Origin: Mesorhizobium sp.
GTDB lineage: Bacteria; Pseudomonadota; Alphaproteobacteria; Rhizobiales; Rhizobiaceae
Direction: 5' to 3'
DNA: 64,000 bases
Assembly (NCBI GenBank): GCA_004020645.1
Contig: SAQL01000004.1
Span: 62,001-126,000, forward strand
The notes under the pieces are model-generated. The model had not been told where the DNA came from. It was given only the letters and a program-made list of their open reading frames with translations, and made no database searches. Made by a program: the position numbers and the translations under genes. Shown here piece by piece: positions 9,484 to 19,692 of this stretch. Numbering within the stretch: position 1 is the first letter of the stretch; each line of letters begins with the position of its first letter.

Positions 9484-10770
9484 ATGAACGAAATGAATGA
9501 ACGGCTCCTGAAAGCGGTCGATGATCGGGTCGACGACCTGGTCGCGTTGACCGCCGACCTGATTCGCTTTCCGACCATCAATCCACCCGGCGACTATCGG
9601 CCATGCGCCGAATACGTCGGGGCGCGGCTGAAGAAGCGCGGTTTCGAAGTCGAATTCATCCGCGCCGAAGGCACGCCCGGCGACACCGACCGCTACCCGC
9701 GCGTCAATGTCGTTGCCCGCTTCGATGGCCGCTCGCCCGGCGCCTGCGTGCATTTCAACTCGCATATCGACGTGGTCGAAGCCGGCGACGGCTGGAGCCT
9801 CGATCCCTTCGCCGGCATCGTCAGGAATGGCAAGGTCTATGGCCGCGGCGCCTGCGACATGAAGGGCGGCTTGGCCTCCTCGATCATCGCCGCCGAGGCC
9901 TTCATGGAGGTCTTCCCCGACTTTCCCGGCGCCATCGAAATATCGGGCACGGTCGACGAGGAGTCCGGCGGCTTCGGCGGCGTCGCCCATCTGGCCAAGC
10001 TCGGCTATTTCTCCAAGCCGAAGGTCGATCACGTCATCATCCCCGAGCCGTTGAACAAGGACCGCATCTGCCTTGGTCATCGCGGCGTCTGGTGGGCGGA
10101 GATCGAGACCAAGGGGGAGATCGCGCACGGCTCGATGCCGTTCCTCGGTGACAACGCGGTGCGCCATATGGGTGCCGTGCTAAAGGCTTTCGAGGACGAG
10201 CTGTTTCCGGCGCTCGACCGCAAGGTCACGCGCATGCCGGTCGTGCCCGATGGGGCCAAGCGCTCGACCATGAACATCAACTCGATCCACGGCGGCCAGA
10301 CCGAGGATTTCCGGCCCGGCCTGCCCTCGCCCAACGTCCCCGATTCCTGCCGGCTGACCATCGACCGCCGTTTTCTGCTCGAAGAGGATCTTGGCATGGT
10401 CAAAAGCGAGGTGACCGATATCCTCGACCGGCTGAAGCGCGAGCGCAAGAAATTCGACTACGAGATCCGCGATCTCATGGAAGTGCTGCCGCTGATGACC
10501 GAGCGCGATGCGCCGGTGGTCAAGGCGGTGGCGCAAGGCATCAAGGAGATATTCGACCGCGAGCCCGACTACGTGATCTCGCCCGGCACCTACGACCAGA
10601 AGCACATTGCCCGCATCGGCCACATTTACGACTGCATCGCCTATGGCCCGGGCATTCTCGACCTCGCCCACAGGCCCGACGAATGGGTGGGGATATCGGA
10701 TATGGTCGAATCGGCCAAGGTGATGGCGATCGGGCTCAACGTGCTGCTTAGGGGCGCGGGCGCTCAGTAG
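9484..10770 (+). CDS. M20 family metallopeptidase (ArgE/DapE-like)
   Basis: The 428-residue protein has the two-zinc M20 active site: His94 and Asp96 in HFNSHIDVV, Asp125 in RGACDMKGG, Glu159-Glu160 in VDEESGG and a C-terminal His in LDLAHRP. Family members remove acyl groups from amino acids or cleave small peptides (acetylornithine deacetylase, succinyl-diaminopimelate desuccinylase, carboxypeptidase). The peptide-type ABC operon starting 234 bases downstream suggests use of an imported peptide or acylated amino acid. An in-frame ATG at 9448 is possible, but the product from 9484 matches the family N terminus better. Confidence 0.82.
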   Translation: MNEMNERLLKAVDDRVDDLVALTADLIRFPTINPPGDYRPCAEYVGARLKKRGFEVEFIRAEGTPGDTDRYPRVNVVARFDGRSPGACVHFNSHIDVVEAGDGWSLDPFAGIVRNGKVYGRGACDMKGGLASSIIAAEAFMEVFPDFPGAIEISGTVDEESGGFGGVAHLAKLGYFSKPKVDHVIIPEPLNKDRICLGHRGVWWAEIETKGEIAHGSMPFLGDNAVRHMGAVLKAFEDELFPALDRKVTRMPVVPDGAKRSTMNINSIHGGQTEDFRPGLPSPNVPDSCRLTIDRRFLLEEDLGMVKSEVTDILDRLKRERKKFDYEIRDLMEVLPLMTERDAPVVKAVAQGIKEIFDREPDYVISPGTYDQKHIARIGHIYDCIAYGPGILDLAHRPDEWVGISDMVESAKVMAIGLNVLLRGAGAQ

Positions 10771-10818
10771 TCGGTGATGGGCGAAAAAACATTCCTGCCG
10801 GCGTTGCCGGAAAACACC

Positions 10819-10923
10819 AAAGCGCGTCGCGTTTGACCGGCCTCATGCGACGCGCTTTAGATTGTTGTTTTTATGCATGTCGTTATCGCAAAACCGCTGC
10901 GCACTTTTGCGCGACATGCTTTA
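10819..10923 (+). repeat. palindromic intergenic repeat, family A copy 1
   Basis: A GC-rich hairpin (AAAGCGCGTCGC pairing with GCGACGCGCTTT, 10819-10858) is followed by an A/T linker and a second hairpin that begins ATGCATGTCG and ends CGACATGC. The same two-hairpin unit occurs at 16686-16771 and 24078-24188 in opposite orientation. It lies 82 bases upstream of the peptide-binding-protein gene. Confidence 0.8.
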
Positions 10924-11004
10924 AACGCAATTTACTCCTTGGCGAAATCACGCTTCTATCCACCGGGTTTTGAGCATGTTTTTGAGCATATCGGGAGTTG
11001 CACG

Positions 11005-12483
11005 ATGAAATTGTGGAAAACCATTCTCACCGCCGCGGCCCTGGTGCTGTCTGCCGGAACATCGGCATTTGCCGCGCGCGATCTGGTCATCGGCATTACG
11101 CTCGAGCCTCCGCATCTCGATCCGACCGCAGGTGCTGCGGCCGCGATCGACGAAGTGCTTTACGCCAATGTGTTCGAGGGGCTGACCCGCATCGGTCCGA
11201 ACGGCGAGGTGCTGCCGGCTCTTGCCGAAAGCTGGATGATTTCCGACGACGGCAAGGTCTACACCTTCAAGCTGCATACCGGCGTCAAATTCCATGACGG
11301 CACCGACTTCAATGCCGACGACGTGAAATTCTCGCTCGACCGCGCCCGTGCCGACAACTCCGTCAACGCACAAAAGGGCCTGTTCGCCGCCATCGATACG
11401 GTCGAGGTGGTCGATCCGGCGACGATCAAGATCACGCTGAAGAACCCGCAAAGTTCGTTCCTCTACAATATGGGCTGGGGCGACGCGGTCATCGTCGCGC
11501 CGGAAACAGCCGCCACCAACAAGGAAAAGCCTGTCGGCACCGGCCCGTTCAGGTTCCAAAACTGGGCCAAGGGCTCGTCGATCACGCTGATCAAGTCCGA
11601 CACTTACTGGGGCGCCCCGGTGTCCCTCGACAAGGCAGAGTTCCGCATCGTTCCCGATGCCGCCGCCGCTGTGCCGGCATTGCTTTCCGGCGACATCCAC
11701 GCCTTTCCCTTCTTCCCCGATCCCGACAGTGTGGCCCAGACCAAGGACGACCCACGCTTCAAGGTGGTGATCGGCGCGACCGAGGGCGAAACCATTCTCT
11801 CGATCAACAACAAGAAGCCGCCTTTCGACAGACTGCAGGTCAGGCAGGCGATTTCGTTTGCGCTCGACCGCAAGGCGATTATCGACGGCGCCTCGGCCGG
11901 TTTGGGTGTGCCGATCGGCTCGCACATGTCGCCCGCCAACAAGGCCTATGTCGACCTCACCGGCCTCTACCCGCACAATGTCGAGAAAGCCAAGGAACTC
12001 TTGAAGGAAGCCGGCCTGGAGAACGGCTTCAAGGCGACGCTGAAACTGCCGCCGCCTCCCTATGCGCGGCTTGGCGGCGAGATCATAGCGTCGCAGCTTC
12101 GCGATGTCGGCATCGATCTGCAGATCGTGCCCGTGGAATGGGCGCAGTGGCTGGACCAGGTCTTCACCAAGAAGGACTACGACCTGACCATCGTCTCCCA
12201 CACCGAGCCCAACGACATCGATATCTATTCGCGCAAGGATTACTACTTCAACTACGACAACCCGACCTTCGACAAGATCATCGCCGATCTGAGCCTCACC
12301 TCCGATGAGGCCAAGCGCATGACGCTGCTCGGCGAGGCGCAGAAGATACTGGCCGACGATGCCGTAGTCGGCTTCCTCTACGAACTGCCGAAAGCCGGCG
12401 TCTGGGACGCCAAGCTCGAAGGTTTTTGGGAAAACGCTCCGATCCAGGCCAACGACCTGACCAAGGTGAAGTGGACGGAGTGA
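11005..12483 (+). CDS. peptide-type ABC transporter substrate-binding protein (SBP_bac_5)
   Basis: The 492-residue protein has a signal peptide (cleavage after TSAFA, residue 23) and the SBP_bac_5 pattern: LEPPHLDPT near the N terminus, VYTFKLHTGVKFHDG, and VRQAISFALDRKAII. It binds oligopeptides, opines or similar solutes in the periplasm. The start at 11005 follows GGGAG at 9 bases; the open frame upstream (from 10873) runs through a repeat element and is not coding. It heads a binding protein-permease-permease-ATPase operon, but a large palindromic repeat separates it from the permease genes. Confidence 0.9.
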   Translation: MKLWKTILTAAALVLSAGTSAFAARDLVIGITLEPPHLDPTAGAAAAIDEVLYANVFEGLTRIGPNGEVLPALAESWMISDDGKVYTFKLHTGVKFHDGTDFNADDVKFSLDRARADNSVNAQKGLFAAIDTVEVVDPATIKITLKNPQSSFLYNMGWGDAVIVAPETAATNKEKPVGTGPFRFQNWAKGSSITLIKSDTYWGAPVSLDKAEFRIVPDAAAAVPALLSGDIHAFPFFPDPDSVAQTKDDPRFKVVIGATEGETILSINNKKPPFDRLQVRQAISFALDRKAIIDGASAGLGVPIGSHMSPANKAYVDLTGLYPHNVEKAKELLKEAGLENGFKATLKLPPPPYARLGGEIIASQLRDVGIDLQIVPVEWAQWLDQVFTKKDYDLTIVSHTEPNDIDIYSRKDYYFNYDNPTFDKIIADLSLTSDEAKRMTLLGEAQKILADDAVVGFLYELPKAGVWDAKLEGFWENAPIQANDLTKVKWTE

Positions 12484-12518
12484 GGGACTGCTGGAAAGGC
12501 GAAACTTGCAGCCGATGG

Positions 12519-12676
12519 CACCCCCCTCTGTCCTGCCGGACATCTCCCCCTCAAGGGGGGAGATTGGCAGTTTCAGCGGCACGCCTCTCTTACCACGTTC
12601 AAAATTGGCGAAAGCGGCTGAGCGCGCAATCTCCCCACTTGAGGGGGAGATGTCCGGCAGGACAGAGGGGGGTTGG
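12519..12676. repeat. palindromic intergenic repeat, family B copy 1
   Basis: Two arms of about 48 bases (12519-12568 and 12627-12676) are near-perfect reverse complements; each contains CTGTCCTGCCGGACATCTCC or its complement, and about 58 bases lie between them. A second copy is at 19424-19583. This copy lies inside the operon, between the binding-protein and first permease genes, where the RNA hairpin could stabilise the upstream message or reduce readthrough. Confidence 0.85.
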
Positions 12677-12732
12677 CGGGAACGCGACCTTCGTCCAGTT
12701 GCCGCGCTGAGCGGACCTGCGGTCCTTCCGCC

Positions 12733-13676
<944 letters not shown>

Positions 13677-13680
<4 letters not shown>

Positions 13681-14546
13681 CGCTGCGCTTCGACATTCCA
13701 GAGGAAAATTTTGCCGACATCCTCGTCAAGGCCTTCACCAACCGCTCGTTCCTCACCGGCTTCGCCATCACCATAGTGGTGGCAGCGGTCGCCATCGTCT
13801 CGTTTTTCTGGACGCCTTTTGACGTCACCAGGCTGATCATCGCCGACAAGACCCAGGCACCCTCGCCGGCGCACTGGTTCGGGACCGACCATTTCGGTCG
13901 CGACATCCTGTCGATGATCATGGTCGGCGCCCGCAATTCGATCGCCGTGGCGCTGGTAGCGGTCGGCATCGGCATGGGCGTAGGCGTGCCGCTCGGCGCC
14001 TTCGCCGCGGCGCGCGGCGGCATCGTCGACGAAGCGGTGATGCGGCTGAACGATCTCGTCTTCGCCTTCCCTGCCCTGCTTTCGGCGATCATGATCACCG
14101 CCATCTTCGGGCCTGGCGCACTCAACGCCATCATTGCCATCGGCATCTTCAACATCCCGGTCTTCGCCCGCGTCGCCCGGGCCGGTACGCTGGCGATATG
14201 GCCGCGCGAATTCATCCTCGCCGCGCGCGCCGCCGGCAAGGGCAAAACGCTGATCACGCTGGAGCATGTGCTGCCCAACATCGTCACTTTGCTCCTGGTG
14301 CAAGGCACCATTCAGTTCGCGCTCGGCATCCTGGCCGAAGCCGGGCTTTCCTATGTCGGGCTCGGCACACAGCCACCGATGCCGAGTTGGGGCCGGATGC
14401 TGTTCGACGCGCAGACCCGCATGGTCGCGGCGCCGTGGATGGCGATCTTTCCAGGCATGGCGATCGTCGTCACCGTGCTTGGCCTGAACCTGCTCGGCGA
14501 TGGGATTGCCGACATCCTTGACCCTAAATCGCGGCGGCAGCGATGA
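13677..14546 (+). CDS. peptide-type ABC transporter permease (DppC-like)
   Basis: The 289-residue inner-membrane protein is a BPD_transp_1 permease of the DppC type. It has an N-terminal helix (residues 28-45), the family motif HWFGTDHFGRDI and an EAA loop near PREFILAARAAGKG. The start is fixed by the ATGA overlap with the DppB-like gene; the longer frame upstream lies inside that gene and is spurious. It ends in a second ATGA overlap with the ATPase gene, so all three are coupled. Confidence 0.9.
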
Positions 14547-16207
14547 GCCTGCTCGAAATCCAGAGATTGTCGCTGAGCATCGGCGACACGCCGATCCTGA
14601 GGGATGTCGAGCTCTCCGTCGCGCCCAGCGAGGTGATGGGGTTGGTCGGCGAATCCGGCTCGGGCAAGTCGATAACGGCGCTGACGGTGATGCGGCTTCT
14701 GCCCTGGGCGGCGCGCGCCACCGGGCGCGTCGTCTTCGACGGCATCGACATCCTCGCGGCCAGCGAAGACCAGATGTGCGCGCTGCGCGGCGACGATATC
14801 GGCATGGTTTTCCAGGAGCCGATGACGGCACTCAACCCGGTCAAGACCATTGGCGAGCAGGTCGCCGAAGGCATCCGCTGGCACACCAGGGCAAGCCGCG
14901 CCGACGCCGAGGACCGCGCGCGAAAAATGCTCGACCGGGTCGGCCTGCCCTCAGCCAAGTTCCCGCTGTCGCGCTATCCGCACGAGCTTTCCGGCGGTCA
15001 GCGCCAGCGCGTCGTCATCGCCATTGCCTGCGCGCTGAAACCCAAGCTGCTGATCGCCGACGAGCCGACGACGGCGCTCGACGTCGTGCTGCAGGCGCAG
15101 ATCCTCGACCTGTTGCGCGACCTGGTCGCAGAGAACCGCATGGGCCTGCTCTTGATCTCGCACGACCTCGCGGTGGTAACCGAGATGGCGGACCGCATCA
15201 CCATCCTGCGCCACGGCGAAGTGATGGAGGCCGGCGACACGGCGCGCACTTTGTCAGAACAGCTTCATCCCTACACGCGACAACTGGCGCAGGCCTCGAT
15301 GCATGTGCCGGCGCGTGCCAGGGCGCACGAGGTCGGCCAAGACAACCCCCAGCTCCAGGCTGCCAACCCTCTTCTTCAGGTGGCCAAGCCTCTTCTTCAG
15401 GTAGAGAGCTTGACGCGGGACTATCCGGGACGGCGCAAATCGCTGCTGAAGCGCGCGGCCCCGATCCGCGCCGTCGTCGATGTCTCGTTCTCGATTGATC
15501 CCGGGCAGTCTGTAGCGCTGGTCGGGCGTTCCGGTTGCGGCAAGTCCACGCTTGCCCGCATGGTCCTGGCGCTGGACGGGCCGACATCGGGAACGATCCG
15601 GTTTCGCGATCAGGTCATTACCGGCAAGAGCGAGGCTGAGCTCAAGCCGGCGCGCCGCGACATGCAGGTGGTGTTCCAGGACCCTTACGGCTCCTTCGAT
15701 CCGCGCCAGAAGGTCGAAAAACTGGTCGCCGAGCCACTGCATGTCCTGGGGAAGAAGCCGACGAATGCGGAACGGCGCGAGATGGTGGCAAAGGCCTTGC
15801 ACGAGGTCGGCCTTAGTCCACGCGACATGGACAAATATCCGCACGAGTTTTCGGGTGGCCAGCGCCAGCGCCTGTCGATCGCCCGCGCCATCATCACCCG
15901 CCCCAAGCTGGTCGTCGCCGACGAGCCGGTCTCGGCGTTGGATGTCTCGATCCGCGCCCAAATTCTCGACCTGTTCGCCGAGCTGAACCAAAAGCTCGGC
16001 GTTGCCTATCTATTTATCACCCACGATCTGACCGTTGCCCGCGCCATCACCGATCAGGTGATGGTCATGCATGACGGCAAGATCGTCGAGCGCGGCAGGA
16101 CAAGCGATGTTCTCGACCATCCGCAGTCCGAACCCGCCAAGGCGCTGGTCACCGCCGCTCCGGACCTGCACCGGGCAATAGCGCGCCGGTTACAGGAACA
16201 GGGATGA
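14543..16207 (+). CDS. peptide-type ABC transporter, fused dual ATPase (DppD-DppF-like)
   Basis: The 554-residue protein carries two complete nucleotide-binding domains. The first has Walker A GESGSGKS (about residues 36-43), LSGGQRQR and ADEPTTALD. The second has GRSGCGKS (about residues 329-336), FSGGQRQR and ADEPVSALD. This is the fused form also seen in GsiA. The linker contains a short duplication, ANPLLQV then AKPLLQV, encoded at 15362-15403. The gene overlaps the permease stop by ATGA and ends the operon. It powers import of the solute captured by the protein encoded at 11005. Confidence 0.9.
   Translation: MSLLEIQRLSLSIGDTPILRDVELSVAPSEVMGLVGESGSGKSITALTVMRLLPWAARATGRVVFDGIDILAASEDQMCALRGDDIGMVFQEPMTALNPVKTIGEQVAEGIRWHTRASRADAEDRARKMLDRVGLPSAKFPLSRYPHELSGGQRQRVVIAIACALKPKLLIADEPTTALDVVLQAQILDLLRDLVAENRMGLLLISHDLAVVTEMADRITILRHGEVMEAGDTARTLSEQLHPYTRQLAQASMHVPARARAHEVGQDNPQLQAANPLLQVAKPLLQVESLTRDYPGRRKSLLKRAAPIRAVVDVSFSIDPGQSVALVGRSGCGKSTLARMVLALDGPTSGTIRFRDQVITGKSEAELKPARRDMQVVFQDPYGSFDPRQKVEKLVAEPLHVLGKKPTNAERREMVAKALHEVGLSPRDMDKYPHEFSGGQRQRLSIARAIITRPKLVVADEPVSALDVSIRAQILDLFAELNQKLGVAYLFITHDLTVARAITDQVMVMHDGKIVERGRTSDVLDHPQSEPAKALVTAAPDLHRAIARRLQEQG
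15362..15403 (+). repeat. two 21-bp tandem units in ATPase linker
   Basis: Two adjacent 21-base units (15362-15382 and 15383-15403) differ at only two positions and encode ANPLLQV and AKPLLQV in the linker of the fused ATPase. An in-frame duplication is the simplest explanation. Confidence 0.75.
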
Positions 16208-16229
16208 ACAGCCGACCGTTTAGAGAGGC

Positions 16230-16661
16230 TTACTCTTCGGCCCTCACCACATCGGCAGGGCTGATGTCGAGCAGGTCGAGCGTGCGCCGCAAGAGCTGCA
16301 TCTCGGTCCCGGCAAGTTGCGAATCGGCCTTGGCGATCTCAGCCATGTGGCGGGCAAGCAGCTTGCGCCGCTCGACGTCGAGGTCACGGAACTGCGCGAT
16401 GGCTTGCGAGCTGTTGGTCTCGTAGCCGAAGTCGTTGAGATATTCGATGACGCTGTCGATGCTGGCTTCCGGAATGCCGAAGGCTTCCCGGCAGATGCGT
16501 CTGAAGGCGGCCATTTCACTCTCGCTGACCGTGCCGTCGGCGAGGATCATGCGAAACAGCATAAGCAGTTCCGCCGACAGCACAGGATCGTCCGCGACCT
16601 TGCGCACGCCGGGGTCGCCTTCGAAGATCGAGCGTATCTGGTCCAGCAAAGCGAATACCAT
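16230..16661 (-). CDS. TerB-like protein
   Basis: The 143-residue, all-helical acidic protein matches the TerB/TerB-like family: a double four-helix pattern with MLFRMILADGTVSESEM and the closing block ARHMAEIAKADSQLAGTEMQLLRRT. TerB-like domains bind divalent metal at acidic residues in these DG and E-rich turns and occur in stress-associated membrane complexes. No other ter gene is nearby, so tellurite resistance should not be assumed. The start at 16661 follows AAAGGGAC. It converges with the ATPase gene. Confidence 0.75.
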   Translation of the reverse strand: MVFALLDQIRSIFEGDPGVRKVADDPVLSAELLMLFRMILADGTVSESEMAAFRRICREAFGIPEASIDSVIEYLNDFGYETNSSQAIAQFRDLDVERRKLLARHMAEIAKADSQLAGTEMQLLRRTLDLLDISPADVVRAEE

Positions 16662-16685
16662 CAGCGTCCCTTTCCGATTCGTCAA

Positions 16686-16771
16686 ATGCATGTCGCTCAA
16701 AAGTGCGCAGCGGTTTTGAGATAACGACATGCATAAAACAAAAGAGCCAAGCGCGTCGCGGCGCGCTTGGC
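16686..16771 (-). repeat. palindromic intergenic repeat, family A copy 2
   Basis: This is an inverted copy of the element at 10819-10923: ATGCATGTCGCTC pairs with GATAACGACATGCAT-like sequence, then comes a short A-rich linker and the hairpin GCCAAGCGCG/CGCGCTTGGC. It sits between the divergent TerB-like and TSUP permease genes. Confidence 0.8.
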
Positions 16772-16868
16772 ATAGGTAGCGCGGAATCGGCCTTGCGCAA
16801 ACGGGTCGGCTGTGGTTCGAACGCACCACATCTTCCCGCTGGCCCAGAGCCCTCACCGCAACCATCCG

Positions 16869-17654
16869 ATGTTCGATCTCGCCACCCAGACCGTCGTCAT
16901 TCTCGGCGCCGCCGCCTTCGCTGCCGGCTTCGTCGATTCGATTGCCGGCGGCGGCGGCTTGATCACCATTCCAGCACTGCTGCTGGCGGGCTTCTCGCCG
17001 GTCGAGGCGCTGGGGACCAACAAGCTGCAGGGCATGTTCGGCTCAGGCTCGGCGACCATCCACTACGCCGCGAAGGGCCATGTCGATTTGCGCCGGCAAC
17101 TGCCCTCGGCCCTGCTGGCGCTTGCCGGCAGTGTTCTCGGCGCTTTGCTGGCGACATTCGTGCCGGGCGACCTGTTGCGGGCTCTTTTGCCGATCCTGCT
17201 GATCGCCATCGCGCTTTTCTTCGCCCTGAAGCCAAATATGGGCGACGTCGACCGCGCCCGGCGCCTGTCGCCGTTCCTGTTCGGGCTGATCCTGGTGCCG
17301 ATTGTCGGCTTCTATGACGGCCTGTTCGGGCCGGGGGCTGGTTCCTTCTACATGCTGGCCTTCGTCACCCTTGCCGGCTACGGCGTGCTCAAGGCGACGG
17401 CGCATACCAAGCTGCTCAACTTCGCCTCCAACATCGGCGGCTTCATCGTCTTCGCTGCTGCCGGGGTCGTCTACTGGAAGATCGGCCTGATGATGGGTGT
17501 CGCCCAGTTTCTCGGCGCCCGTGTCGGCGCCAGCCTCGCCATCCGCAATGGCGCAAAACTGATCAAGCCGCTGCTGGTGATCGTTTGCCTGGCGCTGGCC
17601 ATCAAGCTGCTGGCCGATCCGGCGAATCCGCTGCGCACGCTGATTGGTGTGTGA
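16869..17654 (+). CDS. TSUP family membrane transporter (TauE/SafE-like)
   Basis: The 261-residue protein has seven to eight hydrophobic helices and the TSUP hallmarks: FVDSIAGGGGLITIPALL near the N terminus, ALGTNKLQGMFGSGSAT, and the second-half repeat YDGLFGPGAGSFYMLAF with TAHTKLLNFASN. Family members move sulfite, sulfoacetate or other organosulfur anions across the inner membrane. The start at 16869 gives the usual N terminus; the upstream extension is hydrophilic and implausible. The substrate cannot be inferred from the neighbours. Confidence 0.85.
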   Translation: MFDLATQTVVILGAAAFAAGFVDSIAGGGGLITIPALLLAGFSPVEALGTNKLQGMFGSGSATIHYAAKGHVDLRRQLPSALLALAGSVLGALLATFVPGDLLRALLPILLIAIALFFALKPNMGDVDRARRLSPFLFGLILVPIVGFYDGLFGPGAGSFYMLAFVTLAGYGVLKATAHTKLLNFASNIGGFIVFAAAGVVYWKIGLMMGVAQFLGARVGASLAIRNGAKLIKPLLVIVCLALAIKLLADPANPLRTLIGV

Positions 17655-17705
17655 CGGGGCGCCTGATAGGATGCGGTTGTACGAATCATGTCGGAGGAGC
17701 CACAC

Positions 17706-17876
17706 ATGAATCTCAGTGCGCCTACGCAGCTTATTTTCATCATATCCCTTGTTATCGCCATCATCGGCCTTCTCGCCGCTCTCGGCGTTTTTGCGTTCAT
17801 TCCCCTGGCCTCGGTGTGGATCGTCCTCATCGCTTATATCGTGCTTGCTGGCGGCTGCCTGGTTCGCGGCGCTTAA
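17706..17876 (+). CDS. small two-helix membrane protein
   Basis: The 56-residue protein is almost entirely two hydrophobic helices (residues 8-30 and 33-52, LIFIISLVIAIIGLLAALGV then SVWIVLIAYIVLAGG). The start at 17706 follows GGAGGAG at a good distance; the ATG at 17688 lies upstream of that site and is less likely. A strong terminator follows 25 bases after the stop. The function is unknown; such proteins are common in rhizobial membranes. Confidence 0.75.
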   Translation: MNLSAPTQLIFIISLVIAIIGLLAALGVFAFIPLASVWIVLIAYIVLAGGCLVRGA

Positions 17877-17900
17877 GCACTCAGACCTCAGGCAACTCGG

Positions 17901-17928
17901 AGCGCCCGGCACAACGCCGGGCGCTTTT
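17901..17928 (+). terminator. rho-independent terminator
   Basis: AGCGCCCGGC and GCCGGGCGCT form a 10-bp stem with a short ACAAC loop followed by TTTT. It lies 25 bases after the small membrane protein gene and ends that transcript. Confidence 0.85.
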
Positions 17929-17975
17929 GATTCTGAGGACTGGTCTGCTAGACTCCTTGGGCGGAAGGAAAGCCC

Positions 17976-18809
17976 ATGCCCGCCGAGAGCGAAGACGGAA
18001 GCCGCCATGAAATTTCCGGCCTCGACCGGTTCGAGATGGTGCGGCGTGCGCCCGGTTCTCGGCTCCGCGGTTCTGTCACCGATCTATGCTTCTATCGCGA
18101 AACGGCACCGGGCCGCCTCCGCAACGTCGAATACGCATCGCTGACCGTGCCGCTGGTCATCAGCTTTGCCGAACCCTTCGCCATCGGGCTCGGCAAGGAG
18201 CCGGGCGGCAATGACCGCTTCGCCAGTTTCGCCGCCGGCCTCTATGCCGGTCCGGTGGTGATCGAATCCTTCGGTGGCGCCTGCTGCGTCCAGGTCAATT
18301 TCACGCCGCTCGGCGCCCGCCGCTTCTTCGGCCTTCCGATGAGCGAACTGACCGACCGCATGGTCGGCCTCGACGATGTGCTTGGCCCCGAAGGCATCGC
18401 GCTGCGCGAAAGACTTGGCAATGCGCGCGACTGGAGCGCACGCTTCGCCATCGCCGAGACGTTCGTCGCCGCACGGCTGACTGAGGCCCGGGAAACGCCG
18501 GCCGAAATCGCCTGGGCTTATGACCGGATCATCGTCTCAGGTGGCCGCATTCGCGTCGCATCGCTCGCCGACAGGTTGGGCTGGAGCCGCAAACATCTCT
18601 CGGGAAAATTCTCCAATGCGATCGGCGTCGGCCCCAAGACGCTGTCGCGCATCGTCCGCTTCAACCGGGCGCTCGGCCTGTCAAGGCAGGACAAATCCGA
18701 TTGGGCTGATATCGCCGCCGATTGCGGCTATGCCGACCAGGCGCATCTGGTGCGCGAATTCCGCGACCTTGCTGGCGAAACGCCGACGACGCTTGCCGCC
18801 CGGCCATAG
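17976..18809 (+). CDS. AraC-family transcriptional regulator
   Basis: The 277-residue protein has an N-terminal sensing domain (about residues 1-165) with a beta-rich pattern (VPLVISFAEPFAIGLG, GGACCVQVNFTPLGARRFFG). The C-terminal AraC double helix-turn-helix spans about residues 185-275: VASLADRLGWSRKHLSGKFSNAIG then WADIAADCGYADQAHLVREFR. The start at 17976 gives a conventional length. The VOC-family gene begins 115 bases downstream on the same strand and is a likely target or operon partner. Confidence 0.85.
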   Translation: MPAESEDGSRHEISGLDRFEMVRRAPGSRLRGSVTDLCFYRETAPGRLRNVEYASLTVPLVISFAEPFAIGLGKEPGGNDRFASFAAGLYAGPVVIESFGGACCVQVNFTPLGARRFFGLPMSELTDRMVGLDDVLGPEGIALRERLGNARDWSARFAIAETFVAARLTEARETPAEIAWAYDRIIVSGGRIRVASLADRLGWSRKHLSGKFSNAIGVGPKTLSRIVRFNRALGLSRQDKSDWADIAADCGYADQAHLVREFRDLAGETPTTLAARP

Positions 18810-18923
18810 GTTCTGAAACGCCTTGCGACGCCCAATGGGGCGCGCGTGGTAACATTTCTTCAAGACGTGCGAATAGCTTTCGCCCAGACTGGGTTATCGA
18901 CAATCCAATTGAAGGAGATCGCC

Positions 18924-19343
18924 ATGACCATGTCAGTCGAACCGCCCAGGCTCTATCCGACCTTGCGCTACCGCAACGCCGCGAAAATGATCGACTGGCT
19001 GGGTGAAGCCTTCGGCTTTGCCGTTCATGCCCGCTACGGCGAAGGCGACATTGTCCATCACGCCGAACTGACTTTCGGCTCCTCGATGATCATGCTGGGC
19101 ACTGCACGCGACGACAAGTTTGGCCAGATGATCGGTGCACCGGGCCCAGGTGGCGGCAGATCGATCTATGTTGCCGTCGACGATGCCGATGCCGCTTATG
19201 CCAGAGCAGAAAAGGCCGGCGCCGAAATACTGGAAGGGCTCACCGACCGCGACTATGGCAGCCGCGAATTCATCTGCCGCGATCCGGAAGGCAATGTCTG
19301 GTCGTTCGGCACCTACTGGCCGAAGGTTGGTGAGAAGGCCTGA
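18924..19343 (+). CDS. VOC (glyoxalase/bleomycin-resistance fold) protein
   Basis: The 139-residue protein has the paired beta-alpha-beta-beta-beta modules of the VOC superfamily (YPTLRYRNAAKMIDWLGEAFGF, then RSIYVAVDDADAAYARAEKAGAEI, and the closing FICRDPEGNVWSFGTY). PhnB-like members of this size are usually of unknown substrate. The start at 18924 follows GAAGGAG at 7 bases. It probably belongs with the AraC-type regulator upstream. Confidence 0.82.
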   Translation: MTMSVEPPRLYPTLRYRNAAKMIDWLGEAFGFAVHARYGEGDIVHHAELTFGSSMIMLGTARDDKFGQMIGAPGPGGGRSIYVAVDDADAAYARAEKAGAEILEGLTDRDYGSREFICRDPEGNVWSFGTYWPKVGEKA

Positions 19344-19423
19344 ATTGGCAGTGCTGCACAGGGGGACAGGTTGCAGGCTTGGTAGCGGTCAGGAATCCAC
19401 TGTTCGATCGTTGGAGTTCCTTC

Positions 19424-19583
19424 GCGCCCCCCTCTGCCCTGCCGGGCATCTCCCCCACAAGGGGGGAGATCGGCAGCGTCCTCGACAGCGCCAACTTTTC
19501 AACGCTGGAGATTGGCGAAAGCCGAAGTGACATCCGATCTCCCCCCTTGTGGGGGAGATGTCCGGCAGGACAGAGGGGGGCGC
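19424..19583. repeat. palindromic intergenic repeat, family B copy 2
   Basis: Arms of about 48 bases at 19424-19473 and 19535-19583 are near reverse complements and match the arms at 12519-12676. The central segments of the two copies also share ATTGGCGAAAG. It fills most of the gap between the convergent VOC and cobQ genes; I see nothing else in 19344-19692. Confidence 0.85.
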
Positions 19584-19692
19584 TGTCCCGCCGGCGTTCC
19601 GAACGGCCCGCACCGCAGGTAACGCAGGATCAGCCTGGGCATGCGGTTCGTCAACGTAACATCCGATCCGTCAAAACTTGTTCGCCGAGGAG

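Noticed and set aside
16800..16830. GGTTCGAAC as a tRNA T-loop
   Set aside because: There is no acceptor stem or anticodon arm around it; no tRNA genes were found in the window.
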